Source of the DNA: Cryptomeria japonica
Taxonomy: Eukaryota; Streptophyta; Pinopsida; Cupressales; Cupressaceae
Assembly (NCBI RefSeq): GCF_030272615.1
Contig: NC_081414.1
Coordinates: 909,297,009-909,361,008, forward strand
Reading direction: 5' to 3'
Length of the DNA stretch: 64,000 bases
Position 1 is the first letter of the stretch, and each line of letters starts with the position of its first letter. Of this stretch, positions 33,901 through 46,336 are shown one piece after another. The notes beneath the pieces were generated by a model. The model was given only the letters and a program-made list of their open reading frames with translations, did no database searches and had not been told where the DNA came from. A program made the position numbers and the translations under genes.

Positions 33901-34995
33901 TGGTACCAGAAGTTTGATACATATCTATTGAGTTTGGGGTTTGTGCGGTCTAAATCTGATCACTGTATATATTTCAAATCTGATGGTGATTGTTTCCTGG
34001 TTATTGCCTTGTATGTTGATGACATGTTGTTTATTGGGAAAGGAAAAGGTTTGATTGCAGAATTAAAATCTCAACTCTCGACATAATTTGATATGAAAGA
34101 TCTTGGTGCAGCAAGACACATTTTGGGAATGGAGATTGTAAGAGATAGACAAAACAAAAAGCTTTGGCTAGGCCAGAGTAAGTATGTTGGTACTATTCTG
34201 AGAAGATTTAATATGCAAGATTCTAGACCATTGAGTGTTCCTGTTACAATGGGAACAAAGCTTTCTAGTTCACAGTGTCCTACATCCCCATTGGAGATGG
34301 AAGAGATGAGTCGAGTACCATAGCAAAGTGTTGTTGGAAGTTTGATGTATGCTATGGTTTGTACAAGACCTGATATTGCCCAGGTAGTGGGAGTTCTTTC
34401 CCGTTACATGTCTAATCCAAGAAGAGCACATTGGGATGCAGTAAAAAGAGTTTTTAGATACTTGCAGGGTACCTCAGAGTACTCTATATGTTTTCATGGA
34501 ATAGGAAATGAACATTCCTTGGATATTAGAGGCTTTGTGGATTCAGACTGGGCAGGAGATGTTGATAGAAGAAGATCCACCAGTGCATATGTGTTTACAT
34601 TATTTGGTGGTGCAATTAGTTGGATGAGCAAGCGACAGGCTGTGGTCTCTTTGTCCATGACAAAGGCAGAGTATATGGCAACTACTCATGCCTACAAAGA
34701 AGCCATTTGGCTTAAGAGATTGTGTTCACATATAGAGTTTAAACAAAGTGCAGTGACAATTTATAGTGACAGTCAGAGTGCAATCTGCCTAGCAAAGAAC
34801 CCAACTTTTCATGCCAGGACCAAACACATTGATGTACAATATCATTTTGTGAGAGATATGGTTGAGGATGGCAGGGTGAAGCTGGAGAAGGTAGAAACTT
34901 TGGTGAATGTTGCTAATTCATTAACTAAGCCCGTGAGCACAGAGAAGTTCAGATGGTGTTCGGAGTCTATGGGCCTCTTGGCCCCTGACTGTTGA
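30946..34995 (+). pseudogene. gag-pol of Copia element C, one frame with nine nonsense codons
   Basis: From the ATG at 30946 a single frame reaches TGA at 34993-34995 (1349 codons) with no indel. It is interrupted by stops at 31204, 32770, 33019, 33094, 33172, 33505, 33760, 34084 and 34321. Gag carries a CX2CX4HX4C knuckle at 31648-31689 (CWNCGKPRHFRKDC, with Arg where Gly is usual). The protease DSG is at 31810-31818. Integrase His-Cys and core run from 32296 to about 32830 (LIHSDVFGP, RTDNGGEY). RT begins at KWVFKRK (33565) and has YVDD near 34012. RNase H runs from about 34530 (DSDWAGD) to the end (TKHIDVQYHF). Several stops look like C-to-T or G-to-A changes. It cannot make a full polyprotein. 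Confidence 0.92.
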
Positions 34996-35037
34996 GTCCA
35001 TGGTAATATGGATCCCCTAACTCTTGCAAGGTATTCA

Positions 35038-35050
35038 ACAAGTGGGAGAA
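35038..35050 (+). promoter_or_regulatory. polypurine tract of element C
   Basis: The A/G-rich aagtgggagaa directly precedes the TGTTGAG start of the 3' LTR, the site where plus-strand DNA synthesis is primed in Copia elements. Confidence 0.85.
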
Positions 35051-35746
35051 TGTTGAGATACATGTGTCTCAACCTTGCATTTTTTAGTAAATTGTTCCAA
35101 ATGTAGTTGGGAGGTTTCCCATGTGTCGATGCCTTGGAAAAAGGTATAAGAGTTGTTAAAAGATGTCTTGTCCATAGTATAATATAGGAGGGTCATTTTT
35201 AGAGATTATATGACACATTTCATGTTGGTTATGAGGGTCAAAAATAGGGGATAAGAGTTTGGACGTGAGTAACTACTTTTAACCTAGTTTTCTTATCTTG
35301 GAAAAACAAATGTCAAGGGTGGGCAACACATGTCATGGAGGTTTTGCCCATGGTATTATAAAACCACAAATGGTTTTCAGGTTGTAAAATTCCTATATAA
35401 TGAGGGCTTGGAGAGGAGTTTGTATCATGGAGTTTTGGTTTCCAAGGCTAGATGCTAGAAGGATGCTAGTGAAGTCTCTCTGAGCTTGAGTTGAGGTGAT
35501 GCTCTTGTAAAAACTTGCATTGCAAGTGTATTGTAATCTCTTGTTGATTTGTTAATATACTATGCAGGTTTTAGAGTGTGGAGTTTTTCACCCGTATGGG
35601 TTTTCCCCACGATAATCACTGTGTTATGTGTTTCTTGTTTTATTTCTACTCTATTTGCTTCTTGTGATCTCTGTGATAGTTATTTGCAAAATTGTCCTCT
35701 CAAGATTAGCGTAGGAAGCATTTCCGCACACCTTTGCTTCCTTACA
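35051..35746 (+). repeat. 3' LTR of element C
   Basis: It is the same length as the 5' LTR with about 19 substitutions and no gap. At most differing sites this copy has A or T where the 5' LTR has G or C. Confidence 0.93.
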
Positions 35747-35751
35747 AAATG

Positions 35752-38582
35752 ATTGTGTCGGATTTTGAGGAGGTAGTTGTTCTTTCTTCACCTCCTGCTT
35801 GATGAGCTTGTGTATATCCCAAGAGTCTCCACTAAGAATGCGCTGGAAGATTAAAATTCAAATTAATATTCCAAACACTTTTATTGAAGAATATTTTGCT
35901 CATCTTTTGATGTTTCTTGTTGGGAAATTCTATGGTAATTGTCTCAAAGATGGGTGCTCTGAAGTTGGAATCTCTTTGATGTGGTTGAGATAACACTATT
36001 ACTGAATGATTTTTTTCTCTTTATTTTTTTTCAATTTACAAAATTGCAGTAGGATTATTTCATATGGTTCTTTGTATATGGGGAAGAATGTTCCATGTCT
36101 TCAACAATGGACTCAGCCTTAATTTTATGAAAAGTTTTTTTTTCAACTTTTTATTTTGGGTTCGTCTTCGTGGCTAATCTTTGGAATTTTTTAGTGAAAA
36201 GGTCTTTAGGATTATTGCCAATTCATTTGACCATTTTGATGTCAATGATAAGATCACTAAATTCAAGAAATGATTGCTAAATGCTAGAATATGTGTGTTT
36301 TCCAAGAAAACCAAGTGCTCCCTACTTAGATTTTCTTATCTTCTATATTTGGAGTTTGGGTAAATAAAATAAAATATGAAGATTCTCCAATCCTTTCCCA
36401 TTCTTGTGGGAAAGTGGGGCATACTTCTACTACATGTTAGAGAAGTAAGAAAAATCATTACAGGTATAAATATGACCACCACCATCTTTAATGGGTTCAA
36501 ATCTTATAATTATATTACACAATTTAACCATATTGTTATTGAAAGCTTAACGAATAATCGTTGATTGTACAAATATTATATTGTGTGCTAATCTTTGTTG
36601 TGTTAAAGATCATATTATTGCAGTCAAGAAGGATGCTCATAGACCATGTATCCAAGCTATGCGTATTGTCATTAAATACCATATTGGCATCTGAATTATC
36701 ATTGGTACTGGCAAGAATTGTTGCACATTTTCATTATTCCATATAGTACAAGAGTGTCTCTATCTAAGATCCAAGATCAATAAGAACAAATGTTTTATTT
36801 AATTGAAATTATTTAATAAAGTTTAATCTCCTTGATGAATTCATTTTGTTTTCTTTATTGTTCATCAATAGAGATCATAATCATAACTTGTAGCAGTAGA
36901 AGGACCTCCTACTATGTGACCAATGTTGATTCTTTCATCATAGATTTTCTACCAGGCTATATAGCATTGCGTTAAAGAAACGATTTGTAACTACCCAGCA
37001 TAATGTGTGTTCTTTTGGTCTATAATGGTCTATATAGCATTGCATTAGGAAACGATTTGAAACCACCCAACATAATGTTTCTTTTTGGGTCTATAATGCA
37101 GATTTATAAATAGAATTGGGAACAAAGCCTAACGACATGGTGATTTCCTTGTATGACAAAAACTAATTTTGGGTCAACCTTTCTTGTCACATTACCATTA
37201 TTTTTCTTTACAGGTAGAGACCCCGTATAGGTGAGTTGGTGATTAGTACTCTTAGAAGAGTTTACAAGATCCTTACCTATGATAGGCAAGGAACAGTGTA
37301 GTTTTTCTTCCTCGACATTTTAGGTGCCTTTCACAAATCACAACTACTGTAATCTGAATCGAACTCTTCCAACGACGTTTTAAATGCAATCGACAACTTC
37401 ACAACAGCTAAGGTTTTAAACTTGTGCTTTTTATAAGTGTTATTAACATCGACTTTGTCGACGTTTAAGATGCTATTCATAAATTCACAAAAATCACAAC
37501 TATTATAGTTTAAACATATGTCTTTTTCCCAAAAACGGTTATCCACTCTAAAATTTCCTTCCCCAATTCCTGGATTCTTAGGAAATTTCATTTCATTACC
37601 ACATCAGGCCATTATAAATTGTGACATTTTCACCTTGAGATAACAGCTTATTCACTTTATAAACACTGCAATCTGTTAGGGGAGAGGGACCAGTAGTTGT
37701 ACGGGGTCCATCAGGAACATGAGCATGGAAAGCAAAGGTTTTAACTTTTTTTGTTTTTCTGTAGCATATCAACATCGTGTTGCACAAGGAGACAACATAT
37801 TAAGACACAATAGGATTTGCATTTACAACTCTAATGGAGGAGGCTAATATTTTGTCTAATCACTATTCACTTATACAGTTCCTAAAAATTTTAATTTCAT
37901 AAAAATAATGCTACAATAAAAAATTGCAAAAAATATTTCTTAATTTGTATATATGTATTATTCAATTACATAATAGAAGAATGAAATTTCAACTTTCTTC
38001 TATCAATTGACATCTATTATCAAGCTAACAATTCAAGCTACACTCTAGTATATAACGTCAATTGATTTACACATTTACACTAGCTAGATCAACACTTGAT
38101 ATAATGATATGTATTTTCCTATCGATATAAGGGCATATGTTTGGTAAGTGAAATCCTTCAAGTCTTCAAATTGTGAGTAAAATTTAGCTTGTGGATGGAA
38201 GAAGGAAGATGATGCGATCTAGCATGCATTGTGCCATGAGTTTTCCATCATTGATAAACCCTCATTGTTCGTGCATAATAGTAAGAAGATAGGGCACAAG
38301 TAATGATAATGCAATGTCCACATGGTAGTCGCATTTAATTGTTGCATATCATTGGGTGATCTAGTCAATATTAACTAGTATTTTTTTTAGATTAGCAATA
38401 GATTTTACAACTTTAATTCATTAGAAAAAAATTTAAATTTTGAATGTTGGAGCACTAAATTAATGAAAATTGGTGGGTTTTGCCCACTAAAATCTTGTTA
38501 TAAAATTTAATAAATGGCAGTTTTGTATAATTATTCAAGGCCTTCTTATTGGCCTTACAATAGGTTTTAAATTTAACTATAT
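35752..38582. other. AT-rich spacer, no firm gene
   Basis: Short broken frames around 35752-36360 have a faint resemblance to a plant LINE ORF1 (LLNARICV, VGKF), too weak to call. Minus-strand frames at 37104-37787 are short and unassigned. A 73-bp tandem duplication lies at 36961-37106. Nothing else is seen. Confidence 0.4.
36961..37106. repeat. 73-bp tandem duplication
   Basis: Two copies begin atagcattgc at 36961 and 37034 and share cgatttg and acccaacataatg-like blocks with about 10 differences. Confidence 0.75.
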
Positions 38583-38587
38583 ATGTC

Positions 38588-39937
38588 TGATGGTATGATG
38601 AAAGAATAAGTACCTGGTAGATTACTAAGAGGGGGGGGGTAAATCAATAAACTGAAAAACTGATATAAACTTCCCAAACTCAAATTCAATCACACAAAGT
38701 AAACTTTCACTGTCAAGATCAATACTCATAAGAATACTCAACATCAACATCAACTGGTTAATTGTTATACCAACTTAACAGTAAACATCATTCAACTTGT
38801 AAATATAAACATACTTCATCTCTCAATATTCAAGTTATCATGCCTTATCTGAAGTTAATCAAATCACCAAATAAGATCATAACTACAAAAACATTCACCA
38901 CATGACACAAATGTTTCTACTTGGAAAACTCAAATAGGTAAAAACCACGGTGAGATGAGACTTACAAGATAGCTATCTGAACTCTTCTGAAGTTCGCCCT
39001 GTTAGGAGCCAAGCCTGTTGAAGCTTTTACAATAAGACCTTGTTAGGAGTAATCTCAGTAGAGGGTTTGAGAATCCAAGCTAATGGACCACCTTGTTAGA
39101 GGATTTAGAAGTAACCAAGCTTGTTAGAGCTTACCTAGTTAGGGGTCAATTCTATTGTAATTGTTAGAAAACAACAGGTTTCCTTGATCTGTTTGAATAA
39201 CACTACATTTGCTTGATCAGATCCTTTTAAGCTTCAATTCGCCTTTACTCAATCTGCAGATTCATTCTCCAATTAGACAACCACACACTCAACTAATTTT
39301 GCCAACTTTGCCAACACCTTTTACAAACAACTTCATCGACATAAATACAAATCAATTAGGTTGGTAACACAACAAAAACCTAATTCTCTCATAGAGATTA
39401 CAAACAAGTTGATACAAGTGTGACCATTGAATTTACATAGCAATCTGTACACATTCTTCCAGAAAATTCCAACCGCTCCATGATCACCACTTCATCGGAC
39501 TTGTAACTCATCACGCGCTTTGCATAATTAGATGTAATCCACTTTGCTCATTCCCTAGACAATCAAACAAACAAACAAGCGTGCCAAGACAATCCGAACT
39601 TATCTTCATACAATGACCACACGTGTGACCATCATTACTGCTCATCATTAGATCTTAAACCAATTTACTTGATCGGTTAGGGTTTAACAAAACAACAACT
39701 GGTAGGGTTTACCGGTTACACTGCATAGAAAGGTTTTAACCTTATACATCGGTTTACCAGTTCAACTCACATATTTACATATCGATTTACAACATCTTCC
39801 TCAAAGCTCTTCCTACTGGTTACAAGACAATATCAATAACAACAATATCAGCAATATTAAAAGTACCATTACTGGTTCAATTGACATCAATGATAACATA
39901 ACATATCATTAATGCAATCTTCATGCAAATGCCAACA
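38588..39937 (-). repeat. solo LTR, Sirevirus-like Copia, with perfect TSD
   Basis: The segment starts TGATGG and ends AATGCCAACA and is flanked by ATGTC at 38583-38587 and 39938-39942. It has the family marks of the LTRs of A and B: a G run in gagggggggggg near its left end, acttggaaaactcaaatagg with accacggtgag, and several cttgttagag or gttaggag motifs. No internal sequence, PBS or PPT adjoins it. Such solo LTRs form by recombination between the two LTRs of one element. Confidence 0.88.
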
Positions 39938-39942
39938 ATGTC

Positions 39943-41119
39943 AATTTTGAATAATTGTGTGTTTTATTTATAAATATTTAATATTTTGCACTAAAATTAT
40001 TGGAAAGCATTGTTCTCATACCATTTCCTTGTGTTTTATTCCTTGTTGCAAGTGTGTTCTCTATTGTGTCTTTTGATATATGACTGGGCATACCTTGAAT
40101 TGGGACCTCATATTATAGTTGTGTCAAATTTGGTCTCATATCCTAAGGTTTGTCTTGTGGAGAGATGAAAGAATCTTATGATATTGACTAAAGTTTGCAA
40201 TGAAGAGATTTCTATCCTCCATAAAATTTGAGGATGGGTAAAAGGTAAAGTAGATGTCCTTGAATTTGATGATCATTTTGTATGAAGATTGTTAAGGAAT
40301 GTGAGAAAGACAAACAAAGGATTTTTTTATAATAAATGAGGAAGAAATAAGCTCCTAGGATAAAAAATCTGAAGAAATCAATCAAATGCTTGTCAAACAC
40401 CCCTTTTTCAACACATAAGAGTTTATCAATGGTACATAAAAAAATATAGATACATTTATGAGTATATGTTACAAATCCTATTATACCTTAGATATTGCAA
40501 GCACTCAATTTAATATTTTAATGATAAAATAAAGTTTTCATTGAATCCTAATAGTTACCTTTTTAATTGTCAATGGTGAAAAATTTAATTGTAAAATCAA
40601 GGGGAATTTATGGGAGGTGAGATGAATGCTTCATGTAATCTTGATTTGACACAAAGAGAACTTGCCCCTTAAGCACATGACAATCATCAAACTATCTATC
40701 TCAATACAAGATCTTTTTAGTCACAATTTTAAGCATATTATTTTGTATTCAAGAAACTAATCTCATATGTCCCACCATGAAAGGATTTTGACCAACAAGA
40801 ATAGAGTTATGTAGGACATATAAAATTATAATCAATTTTACTTTTTAGTGAATTAGTAGATTAACTATTTTATAATAATTATATATGGGATTAAACAAGT
40901 TATGGGATGTTCTTACATGTCTTCTAATTACATGATCAATTAAACCCAATTAAATATGTGAAAGCTCTAATTCCGCAATAGTTATACATGTAGCACAATA
41001 TTCCAACACAACCATACATGAAAAGGCCCCACCATTGTTAGATAGAATTATTGTGCTATGTATTTTTAAGACCATTATGGAACTCAAAAAAAATAATAAC
41101 AATAATTGATGCCAACAAA
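39943..41119. other. AT-rich spacer, no gene seen
   Basis: No coding or element signature. Short chance ORFs only. Confidence 0.5.
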
Positions 41120-42270
41120 TGCCTACAATTCTATATATGAAAGGTGCCCCATAAAAAAATGGCCATGGCAATGAACTAGTCAATGGTGCATCTATAAGAT
41201 CTTGGAATATTTGACAACAACTATAGAATACAAGAGCTTATAATTTCTCTTTTCAATATCATCATATATTAGGCATGCTAACTCAATAAGGCATCGAGTA
41301 GTTGATATATAATACTATCAACCAATAGAACAATGTTAATTTGGCAATCTCTATGAAGCCTCATATGAGTACACACAATATTAGATCATGTGTTTTAGAA
41401 AATGGTCGGTGCATCACTTGGAGGAAGAATGGCATTGGTTATGCTTAGAGCAACACATAACTGTGTATGATTCTTTGATGCTAAATTTTTAAATTATTAA
41501 AATTCTTCTATGCATATGCTATACTAATTTCTTAGATAAATGTGTATACCTTCATATTATTGACCATAACCATAAAATGGATGATAAAATGAAATAATTG
41601 AAGACACATAAAGAGGCAAAATTTTATAAGTAATATCCATAAATGTATATATAGAAATATGGTAAGAAGAACAAGCATGCTAAATGTATCCATAGTATCT
41701 TTATTCATGATATGTTGGAGGCAATGGATAAGACTCTCAAAAGAGATATGAATGTAGAATAGAGTGATGATGAGGTCAAATCAATTCACATGGACAAGGT
41801 TGATGAAGAATAAAAAAGAAGCATGCTAAATGTATCCATCATATCTTTATTCATGATATGTTGGAGGTAATGGAGAAGACTACGAAAAGAGAGATGGATG
41901 TAGAATAGAGTGATGATGAGGAAAAATCTATTGACATGGACAATAATAAGAACTAACTATTGATTCCACTAAGTTCCCACAATCCTATACGGAAGGGACT
42001 CCACCACAAGAGGTCATGCCTATGAACTAGGTAATGGTCCATCTATAAGAGATTGGAAGCTTTGACAATACCTTCATATTAAAAGAAGTTGTAATATTTT
42101 TTTTAATACATCACATCCATTAGGCATGCTAACTCAATAAGGCATAGGGCATGTGACCCATTGCAACTAATATACAATATCATCAACTATTAGACAAAAA
42201 AGAGAGTTCGATATTCTTTATGGAGCCTCATATGAGTTCACACAACATTAGATCATTTTTAAAATGTGGC
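41120..42270. repeat. duplicated unclassified sequence with a nested tandem repeat
   Basis: About 250 bp near 41150-41400 recurs near 41995-42265 in the same orientation (shared: gaactag, atggtgcatctataaga-like, ttaggcatgctaactcaataaggcat, gcctcatatgagt, cacaatattagatcat-like). Between them a roughly 146-bp unit is tandemly doubled, starting agcatgctaaatgtatccat at 41674 and 41820. I cannot name the family. Confidence 0.7.
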
Positions 42271-44849
42271 GAAGAGTGTGTGGAGAATAAAAGAGATATA
42301 TTAGTCAAACACAAGCAAATTTTGTGAAGAAAATATAGATCATTCAAGGCAGTTTTTTTGTGAAGGAAATATAGAAGATCATTTAAAGAAATTTGAGGAG
42401 AAGAAAATAAAAGAAGATAATTTTAAGGTAGATTTATAAGTAGATCTATAGCAGATTTATAACATATTTTTGAAGGATAATTATCCCAACTAGACTAAGA
42501 CTTTGGTGTTTTAGGGGTTGGTGCCACTCAATAGAAGATATCGGTGTCTTTTGCTAGGTTGGTGTTTAATAGTAGGGATTGGTGTCTCTAGTGGGTAGTT
42601 TCCTGCAATGATTAGTGGGGATTAACATCTGTAGTAGGTTGGTGTCTACAAAGTTTGTAAGAAAATTTTAAAAGCAATATTTTGTTGTGGTTTTCTCTTG
42701 AAAGGTTTTCCACATAAATCTTGTATTCTTAATTGTTGGTGTTGTCAATAATTGAAACACCAAAAGGAGCCAACACTAACTAGTTATAACTAGAATAATC
42801 ATTAGTCTACACTCATATAATAATGATTTCACTCAAAGGTTATGAATAAGATTTCAAAGTTGCAAGATTTCAACTATTCAAGTTTGTGTTTATTTTTTAT
42901 AGTTATTTGTTGTGGTATTAATCGTACAAAAAATTTAGTTTATTGTTTCTATTGTTGTTAACGCTTTCATGTTATTCATGTAACATATTTTGATATATTA
43001 CAAACCTATTAAATATTAAAAAAAAAGATTGAGATTTTATCTTTCATTTATTAGCTTTATTTTCTTTCTAAAATATCAAAGTTTATTAAAAAAATATTGA
43101 TAATCTAGGATTGTAATATTTTATTTAAAAATCATAAATCTAAAACTTATTTGTCAATTTTTTTATTGAGGTTAATAGACATTTGAGGAAATGTAATCAT
43201 AATTAATCAAATTATTGTCATTAATTACGTATTGCTTAAGGACTAAGCAACCTAGCACATCATCAAAACCATCTAATAGTTTTATTTCTAGCCTCACTAC
43301 AAAACTTGTTCCACTTTACTCAAATTATTGTCATTAAGATATATCATTCCCAATCTTGGTCTTGTTTTTATTGTTTGCAAAATTATCTATAATAAGATAT
43401 AACCTTAGCAACATATCATACTAGTAACACATTTAATAGTTAATGCTGCTACAATTATTCCACCTTCTATGAGCATTACTTGGCCTCATATACCAATCAA
43501 TTTATTTGGAGTAATACTTCCCACACATTTGTTTTAGTTCACAAGGGCTTTGGCTTCTCATTATTTTTGCCAATCGCTTCTCACTCCTTAGCTCTATGAT
43601 AATAATTTATTTTATACACTTCCTCTTCTGTCTAGGCTTTTTTTGGTATTAGAAAAAACACAATGGAGTTGCTCAATCACTTTGGTGGTATTTTATAGTA
43701 GATCACTTTTTGGAGATCAATGATACTAGTTTGAGGAAAAAAATTTCTTCCAAGGTGGTCATATATTGGCTGCCATTTTAGAAGTGCTTGGTCATAAAAC
43801 CTATAGTTCCATGTTTATCAATTTTGACAATATGTAATAAAATTTGTATATAGATAGTCACATGTGGAACATAGAAGCTCCCTTTTTATCTCTCTCAATC
43901 ACATTTTTACTATGTCTATTTTCTAATGATTGTATTCTACTTGTGTGGCTTTCTTTGTGAACCATTTTATCTTTCCTCGAACCTTATGTTTGAATGATAC
44001 AAAATTAGATGTCGTAGAAATTTGATTGGAAGTAGATGTAGATCATTTTTCATCATTATTTTAAAATGTATTATTATTTTGACATTTTTGAGGGGGTGGA
44101 GGAAGTAGATGAGGTCCCACAATTCCAATCATTAATTTAAATAGTTAGAGTTCAAGATTTCTAGCATGCACGCACATTCTACCACATAATTATTGGAAGC
44201 TAATTCCATAGTCATTAATTGACTAATCATGTCTCTAGAACATTTAGTTAAATTAGTTAGTTGTTTCTAAGCCCATATTGACACATAAGTGTTGTAAGAA
44301 AGTGGTGGCTAGCTTGTCAAAACAATGGATAGAAATAGGAGCTAAGGATTAGAAGTATTCAAGAACATGGTCCTTTGAGTTCATTGAAATGGTTTAGGTA
44401 AGAATTTATCTTCATATGCATTATCTTAACATGTATCAGTAAGAGCTCATAGGTGAACATTGTGACCACCTTTTCCATAATATAACCCAAATATAACTAC
44501 AATAAAGCCAATGGAAAATGGATGTGTAACAATCTCAAATGCAAACAACAATTTATACACAAATTAATAACAACAATTCTAACCATAACATCACAACAAT
44601 TTAATAACAAAATAGATTACAACAATTTAATAACATCACAAATTATACACACATAATGTACATACACAAAATAATAGTTTCCATCTAAACATATACCTTA
44701 TATAAACCTTCCTCAACTTTCTAAAACTCAAATATTTTTAGCTAATTTGTATGGTGAATTGCAACTACAATTACCTATCATATCAAAATTACTTATAAAT
44801 ATGTAGCTACGCTTTCCATAAATTTCTTCCAGAACAGTTACAACTACCT
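42271..44849. other. AT-rich spacer; possible decayed LTR near 42480-42780
   Basis: The part at 42480-42780 has repeated ttggtgtct motifs followed by tgtggttttctcttgaaagg and ttttccacataaat, a phrase seen in Copia LTR ends. No second copy or PBS is present, so this is only suggestive. The rest has no gene. Confidence 0.35.
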
Positions 44850-44859
44850 CTATCTTTAT

Positions 44860-45455
44860 CCTTTATGCTTTGATGGATGTCCATACCCTATTCTAAAGCC
44901 TCCAGCTGGGAGGATGCTGGAAAAAGTTGCCAACTGCATTTGGTTGCAAGTTTCTAAAGCCTTTTCAAATCCACTTTGTTAATATCTTGCAATCAGGGCA
45001 TTGAGAACATATTTCTTTGAGGCATTTTGTTAAACAGTTCGCATGCCTTGTCTACGCTTCCACATTTTGCATATCCTACGATGATGGCATCCTGTAAAAG
45101 AGTTCGCGTGCCTTGTATATCATTACACATTTTTTCATTCACGCCTACCAAGGTAGTTGCAGCTAAAACATCTGATAATTTTGCTCTATCGATTATCCTG
45201 TGTTAGCTGTCCATACCCTGTTCCAAAGCTCCCATTCGACACAGGTTGGGAGGATGCAAACTCTGGGTTTACACTTATACATTTGGTTGAAAGTGTCTAA
45301 ATCATTTTCAACTAATGCATTTTATGCCATCCTGCAATTATAGCATTCCATAAGACCACATTTCTTTCAGGTATCCTGTCAAATAGCTTAGGTGTTCCAC
45401 ATTCTGCATAAATGTCTGCCAAAGCATTTCTGGCATTTCTGCCAGAGCATTTCTA
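44860..45455 (-). pseudogene. PPR (pentatricopeptide repeat) protein remnant, downstream part
   Basis: Translating the minus strand in shifting frames gives clear PLS-type PPR pieces: NALADIYAECGT with LFDRIPERNVVLWNAIIAG, later YAKCGSVDKACELFNKMPQRN, and LEALE with GMDIHQS. These are the signature lines of plant organellar RNA-binding PPR proteins, which act in RNA editing or processing in mitochondria or plastids. Frames shift several times and stops occur, so it is a pseudogene. The upstream part lies at 52346-53250, beyond element E, which is inserted between them. Confidence 0.75.
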
Positions 45456-46295
45456 ATCTGATTAGGATCTATGACAATTACAGACAAATGCTTAACAATA
45501 TTACACAAGTTAATTCAAAGCTTTAATTTGAGCGAATTAACATAATAATGCTTAAATGAACAAAGCATAATAAAGGTAATAAACCGAAAGAAAGAGAGTA
45601 GAAAGATAGAAGACAAAACACAATTGATAATGGAGTTCATCCGCAGGTCGGACTACGTCTTCGGGTCCTGCTCCAATAGGGGGACCAATCCGATTAGCTC
45701 CAAAATCAATTACAAGTGTTACAAGATATTCCCTTCAAGCACAATGGCAACATTATTCTCCAATGTGCAGGAATAATCAACAAGCCTTCAAGTTCATAAT
45801 CTCCTTCTCATCACCTGGATGATTTTCAAAGGCCTAATACCCCCTTTTATACATAAAATTAGTCATAATTAGGCTAAAACCACCAAAACCAAAAAATAAT
45901 CCCCCTTGGGAAAATAATCCCGTAAATATCCTCTTTCCATTTTATGGTTTGGATTTTACTCCATTATTAGGGGTTTGTTTTTAACAAATAACCTTGTTTA
46001 AATAAGGTTAGGTGGAATATATTTGGTTATGTAAAATATCCTCCAAAAATATCTTATGCACTTTTAATAGCGCACCGGCCATCCTTGGTTTTAGTAGACC
46101 AGTGGTTGGGAGGTCAACTCCCACCTGCCTCTCTTTTAATAGCACTAAGCGGCTTATGCTTTAAATAAAATTGGGCGCTATGTTTAGCTAAGCGCGAATC
46201 TCGTGGTGCAATGGTATTGAGGCAACATCGGAGGTTGAGTGGTTGGGGGTTCGAATCCTCCAACTAACATTTTGGGCCAATACAACTAGAAATTG
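45456..46295 (-). repeat. 3' LTR of element E
   Basis: It is shared with 51475-52341 from atctgattagg to caactagaaattg. Near its right end it has a stretch with Pol III-like A and B boxes; the other LTR lost the B-box part. Confidence 0.85.
46204..46258 (+). promoter_or_regulatory. tRNA-like A box and B box inside the LTR
   Basis: TGGTGCAATGG at 46204-46214 resembles an A box and GGTTCGAATCC at 46248-46258 is a perfect match to the tRNA B box. A stem of GGGGG/CCTCC encloses TTCGAAT as in a T-arm. No acceptor stem closes it, so it is not an intact tRNA; a captured tRNA-derived SINE piece is possible. Confidence 0.55.
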
Positions 46296-46297
46296 TT

Positions 46298-46309
46298 CCT
46301 CCCCACTGG
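46298..46309 (-). promoter_or_regulatory. polypurine tract of element E
   Basis: The minus strand reads CCAGTGGGGAGG immediately before the LTR edge, as expected for a plus-strand primer. Confidence 0.7.
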
Positions 46310-46336
46310 AGAGCTTTTGGACCTCCGAAAGCTTGA

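Larger units (their letters stand above)
30147..35746 (+). mobile_element. Copia element C (Tork/Tnt1-like), complete, with TSD
   Basis: Two LTRs of equal length (696 bp; 30147-30842 and 35051-35746) flank a primer binding site, a single-frame gag-pol and a polypurine tract. AAATG occurs at 30142-30146 and 35747-35751 as target duplication. By eye the LTRs differ at about 19 of 696 positions, nearly all transitions, so C is the youngest complete element in the window. Domain order (protease, integrase, RT, RNase H) is that of Copia, and motif style is Tork/Tnt1-like. Confidence 0.93.

Noticed and set aside
35752..36360. LINE ORF1-like remnant
   Set aside because: Only short phrases in shifting frames resemble such proteins; too weak to annotate.
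37104..37787. Minus-strand open frames of 61-86 codons
   Set aside because: No recognised motif and no splice-site pattern joining them.
46190..46275. Functional tRNA gene
   Set aside because: A and B boxes and a T-arm are present, but no acceptor stem pairs and the anticodon arm is not formed.
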